Below, piece by piece: positions 62,096 to 64,000 of a stretch of 64,000 nucleotides of DNA. Both the position numbers and the translations under genes were made by a program. Location: positions 170,896 through 234,895 of the forward strand of contig PBLQ01000045.1 in the NCBI GenBank assembly GCA_002721815.1, in the 5' to 3' direction. The number at the start of each line of letters is the position of its first letter. Position 1 is the first letter of the stretch. The notes below the pieces were generated by a model that was not told the DNA's origin, ran no database searches, and saw only the letters and a list, made by a program, of their open reading frames with translations. This DNA is from Myxococcales bacterium (lineage in GTDB: Bacteria > Myxococcota > UBA727 > GCA-2721815).

Positions 62096-63009
62096 AAGGT
62101 GTTCGGCATGGCGATGAGTATAACACCCACTACAACGCCGAGCCCGCCAAAAATTCGTTTTTTCATATCGGAACGCTGGTTGAGCAACCAATAAGCCAAA
62201 ATCATTTGAAAAATCACCGCCATGCGCTTGAGCGCACTGATGTGCGGCACCACATCGTATTGTAATGCAAAAGTAAAAAAGAAGGTGGCCACACAGTGGA
62301 GGGCACCCAAGGGCAGCATTTTAGGCCCAAGAACCGCCACTGCTTTTTTTACTTTTTCCTCTCCGGTCTCATAGAGCTCTATCCCTGCAGCCCCTACGCC
62401 TACGCCTAAAACAGCGAAAAACGAAAACGTCATGGGGTCACTGAGCAAAACTGCTTTTTTGTCAAAGGCAATAGAAAAAGCTGGAGGAACAACGGACAGG
62501 AAGCCCAGCAATGCGCCCCGATTGCGAAAGATTTGCGAAAATGGGGCCAATACTTTTTTAAGAGAGAATTCTTTGGGGGTATACAGAAAATAAACAGATA
62601 GGCTCACGAGCAGAATTCCGACCCAGCCATTCGCGTCTGGAAGTTCTCCAATGACAATCCATGCTCCAAAAATCGCGAGCACCGGCGATAAGCCTGAAAA
62701 GGGTGCAATCATGGCGACGTCAATTAAAGGGTACGCCCGAAAGAGAAATAGTTTTGCAAGCAGGTTTAAAAATACCGTCGCGAACAAAGCTGCCCAAAAG
62801 TCGACAAAGTCGGGGGTTTGACAAATGCCGCCATAAACCAAGCCCGCCCAAAACATTCCGATGATGCCCGCCGATACCAAATGCGTTCCAGCCAATACAA
62901 ACGCAGGACTCACCCCAAGCTCTTTGGTGTCTTCTCGTAGAACCTTCGCACTCAACACAAAGAAGAGTGAAATGGCAAAAGACCCGGCTAAAATATGAAA
63001 TAAAAGCAT
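62092..63009 (-). CDS. DMT-superfamily (EamA) transporter
   Basis: A 305-residue protein with about ten membrane helices in two EamA-type halves (each about 140 residues). The first half has FVLAGTHLVSAGIIGMFWAGLV and PFSGLSPVLAIFGAWIVIGELPDANGWVGILLV; the second has FLSVVPPAFSIAFDKKAV and LLNQRSDMKKRIFGGLGVVVGVILI. EamA proteins export or exchange small metabolites. The eukaryotic nucleotide-sugar transporters belong to the same superfamily. It begins 12 bases after the GT29-like gene on the same strand, so the two are probably cotranscribed. The substrate is unknown. Confidence 0.85.
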   Translation of the reverse strand: MLLFHILAGSFAISLFFVLSAKVLREDTKELGVSPAFVLAGTHLVSAGIIGMFWAGLVYGGICQTPDFVDFWAALFATVFLNLLAKLFLFRAYPLIDVAMIAPFSGLSPVLAIFGAWIVIGELPDANGWVGILLVSLSVYFLYTPKEFSLKKVLAPFSQIFRNRGALLGFLSVVPPAFSIAFDKKAVLLSDPMTFSFFAVLGVGVGAAGIELYETGEEKVKKAVAVLGPKMLPLGALHCVATFFFTFALQYDVVPHISALKRMAVIFQMILAYWLLNQRSDMKKRIFGGLGVVVGVILIAMPNTF

Positions 63010-63021
63010 CGTGTGAATCTT

Positions 63022-63882
63022 CTATTCGACAAAAATGATTCGGGGGTCACTTTCGATGTACCGACGAAAAAACTTTTTTTGTTTGTGTTGCTGGTGAGAT
63101 TTACCGGTGGGCTCATAATGGGACGCCCCAATAGGGTTGGCGTTGGCCACCACATGACGAACAACTTCGTCTTGATGCTTCACGTACCCTTTTCCGCCTT
63201 TATAAAAAGTAAACCCATAAATGGTTAATGAATTGATATCGAATTCTAAAAGAAGTCGAATAGAAGAAAGTCCCGTATTTAAAAAGTTCCACTTTTTCTC
63301 TTTGTCTATTTTCGCTTGCCACCCCATGAACCAATCTTCGTCAGGCTGAAAAACTGGAATATTGTTCATGTTCACTTCTTGAAAGCCCTCTAAAACAGTA
63401 TCGTGATCTGGGGTGTGATGCTGATGAATGCCGGGAAGCATCACGTATTGGGCAGCCTGCCATTGTGGGAAAACGTGCTTTAAAACCGCAAGGCCTAAAT
63501 CGCTGCCAGAATTGAACAAAATATCTTTTCTCGAGCCGTAGTCTTGGACCATTTCTTCGTTGATGATGAAGGAATTATTCACCCGGCAGACCACATCATA
63601 AGCATCTATTTCTGGTCCCATACCGGTGCCCACCAAATTAGGCGCTGGCCCCACCATAGCCACGTCTTTTCCACGTAAATATTCAGCCAACTCTACATAC
63701 AGCCCGCTCATATTTTCTGGGATGTGATTTTCGAGACCAATCTCTGAAACCATCGTTGGTTGTGGCTTTTGCGGAGGTTTGGATGGAGGGTCTTCTGGTA
63801 ACTTCGCGTGGCAAGCCAGGACGCAAACCACAAAGTTTAACACCAAAACAAATCTTAAAATGCTGAAAACAGGGATACCCAC
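63022..63882 (-). CDS. GT29 sialyltransferase-like, lipid- or membrane-anchored
   Basis: A 286-residue protein with an N-terminal hydrophobic segment ending VCVLAC (Cys24, lipobox-like), a Pro-rich spacer (30-45) and a domain with sialylmotifs. The L-like motif (72-102) has VAMVGPAPNLVGTGMG, EIDAYDVV and RVN. The S-like motif (201-224) has LNTGLSSIRLLLEF and IYGFTF. His255-Tyr-Glu257 resembles motif VS. GT29 enzymes move sialic acid from CMP-sialic acid onto glycans, but motif similarity alone does not fix donor or acceptor. The anchor predicts the domain lies outside the cytosol. The GTG start has no clear ribosome site. A DMT transporter gene follows by 12 bases, and the rRNA terminator lies just upstream. 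Confidence 0.72.
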   Translation of the reverse strand: MGIPVFSILRFVLVLNFVVCVLACHAKLPEDPPSKPPQKPQPTMVSEIGLENHIPENMSGLYVELAEYLRGKDVAMVGPAPNLVGTGMGPEIDAYDVVCRVNNSFIINEEMVQDYGSRKDILFNSGSDLGLAVLKHVFPQWQAAQYVMLPGIHQHHTPDHDTVLEGFQEVNMNNIPVFQPDEDWFMGWQAKIDKEKKWNFLNTGLSSIRLLLEFDINSLTIYGFTFYKGGKGYVKHQDEVVRHVVANANPIGASHYEPTGKSHQQHKQKKFFRRYIESDPRIIFVE

Positions 63883-63910
63883 AAACCGAGCTTAGCATTG
63901 GAAGGCAAAA

Positions 63911-63947
63911 ACAAAAAAAAAGCCCCCCAAGAATTGCTTGGGGGGCT
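63911..63947 (-). terminator. Rho-independent terminator of the rRNA operon
   Basis: On the minus strand: AGCCCCCCAAG, loop CAATT, CTTGGGGGGCT, then nine or more T. The stem has 11 perfect pairs. It lies 9 bases past the 5S 3' end and directly before the GT29-like gene. Confidence 0.95.
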
Positions 63948-63955
63948 CAAGATAA

Positions 63956-64000
63956 CTCCGGCAGCGACCTACTCTCCCACAGGAAAGACCTGCAGTACCA
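63956..64000 (-). rRNA. rrf: 5S rRNA, 3' end (partial)
   Basis: The last 45 bases, read on the minus strand, carry the conserved 5S 3' half: TGGTACTGC, then GGGAGAGTAGGTCGC, TGCCGGA. The rest of the gene and probably 23S and 16S lie beyond the window on the same strand. The strong terminator at 63911-63947 follows it. Confidence 0.9.

Overview
The window looks like a chromosome segment of a Gram-negative, probably marine, deltaproteobacterium of the Myxococcota/Bradymonadales type. This rests on several lipoproteins with 'DAG'-rich linkers, a Ser/Thr kinase with a PEGA tail, DUF1501/DUF1592-type secreted proteins, choice-of-anchor-D proteins, paired b and b' ATP synthase subunits, a type III secretion fragment and base composition near 50% GC. 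The assignment is inference; no complete rRNA is present. No gene-free stretch exceeds 300 bases. The longest are 25389-25678, 29717-29987 and 11022-11286, and none shows a hidden gene that I can support.

Layout. 1-3700 is the edge of a type III secretion locus: a secreted-type protein, a TPR chaperone-like protein, a FliA-family sigma factor, a lipoprotein and the inner-rod subunit SctI. 3.9-8.0 kb holds a coiled-coil exported protein, a CNNM/CorC transporter and a FixH-like plus pentaheme cytochrome pair. 8.1-17.6 kb is a compact reductive pyrimidine-degradation cluster: two permeases, amidohydrolase, dihydropyrimidinase, malonate-semialdehyde dehydrogenase, aminotransferase and PreA-like reductase. 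Together they could turn uracil into acetyl-CoA, but no PreT electron-input subunit is seen. 17.7-27.7 kb is rich in secreted proteins (redoxin, diheme DUF1592 plus Tat DUF1501, DAG lipoproteins, a DUF922 metalloprotease) and has an adenylate cyclase. 27.9-32.7 kb holds an AlkB alkane hydroxylase, a possible secreted effector, a lipid kinase, a VOC protein and CyaY.

32.9-41.2 kb holds an O-acetylation pair (double SGNH protein plus MBOAT) and a Ser/Thr kinase with PEGA-like partners. 41.2-48.3 kb is housekeeping: PdxH, M61 peptidase, Lgt, PdxA, two methyltransferases. 48.4-56.9 kb (minus strand) is an ATP synthase region in two blocks, b'-b-delta-alpha-gamma and AtpZ-AtpI-a-c, separated by an outer-membrane protein, a thioesterase and an altered HD protein. 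The beta and epsilon genes are not in the window. 57.1-62.1 kb carries secreted proteins, including two choice-of-anchor-D proteins. The right end (minus strand) has the 3' end of a 5S rRNA gene, its terminator, a membrane- or lipid-anchored GT29 sialyltransferase-like protein and a DMT-superfamily transporter.

Most unusual items: the GT29-like enzyme beside a DMT transporter, the PreA-like protein without iron-sulfur domain, the incomplete ATP synthase cluster, the double SGNH protein with a degenerate second domain, and the type III secretion fragment with its own FliA-type sigma factor.
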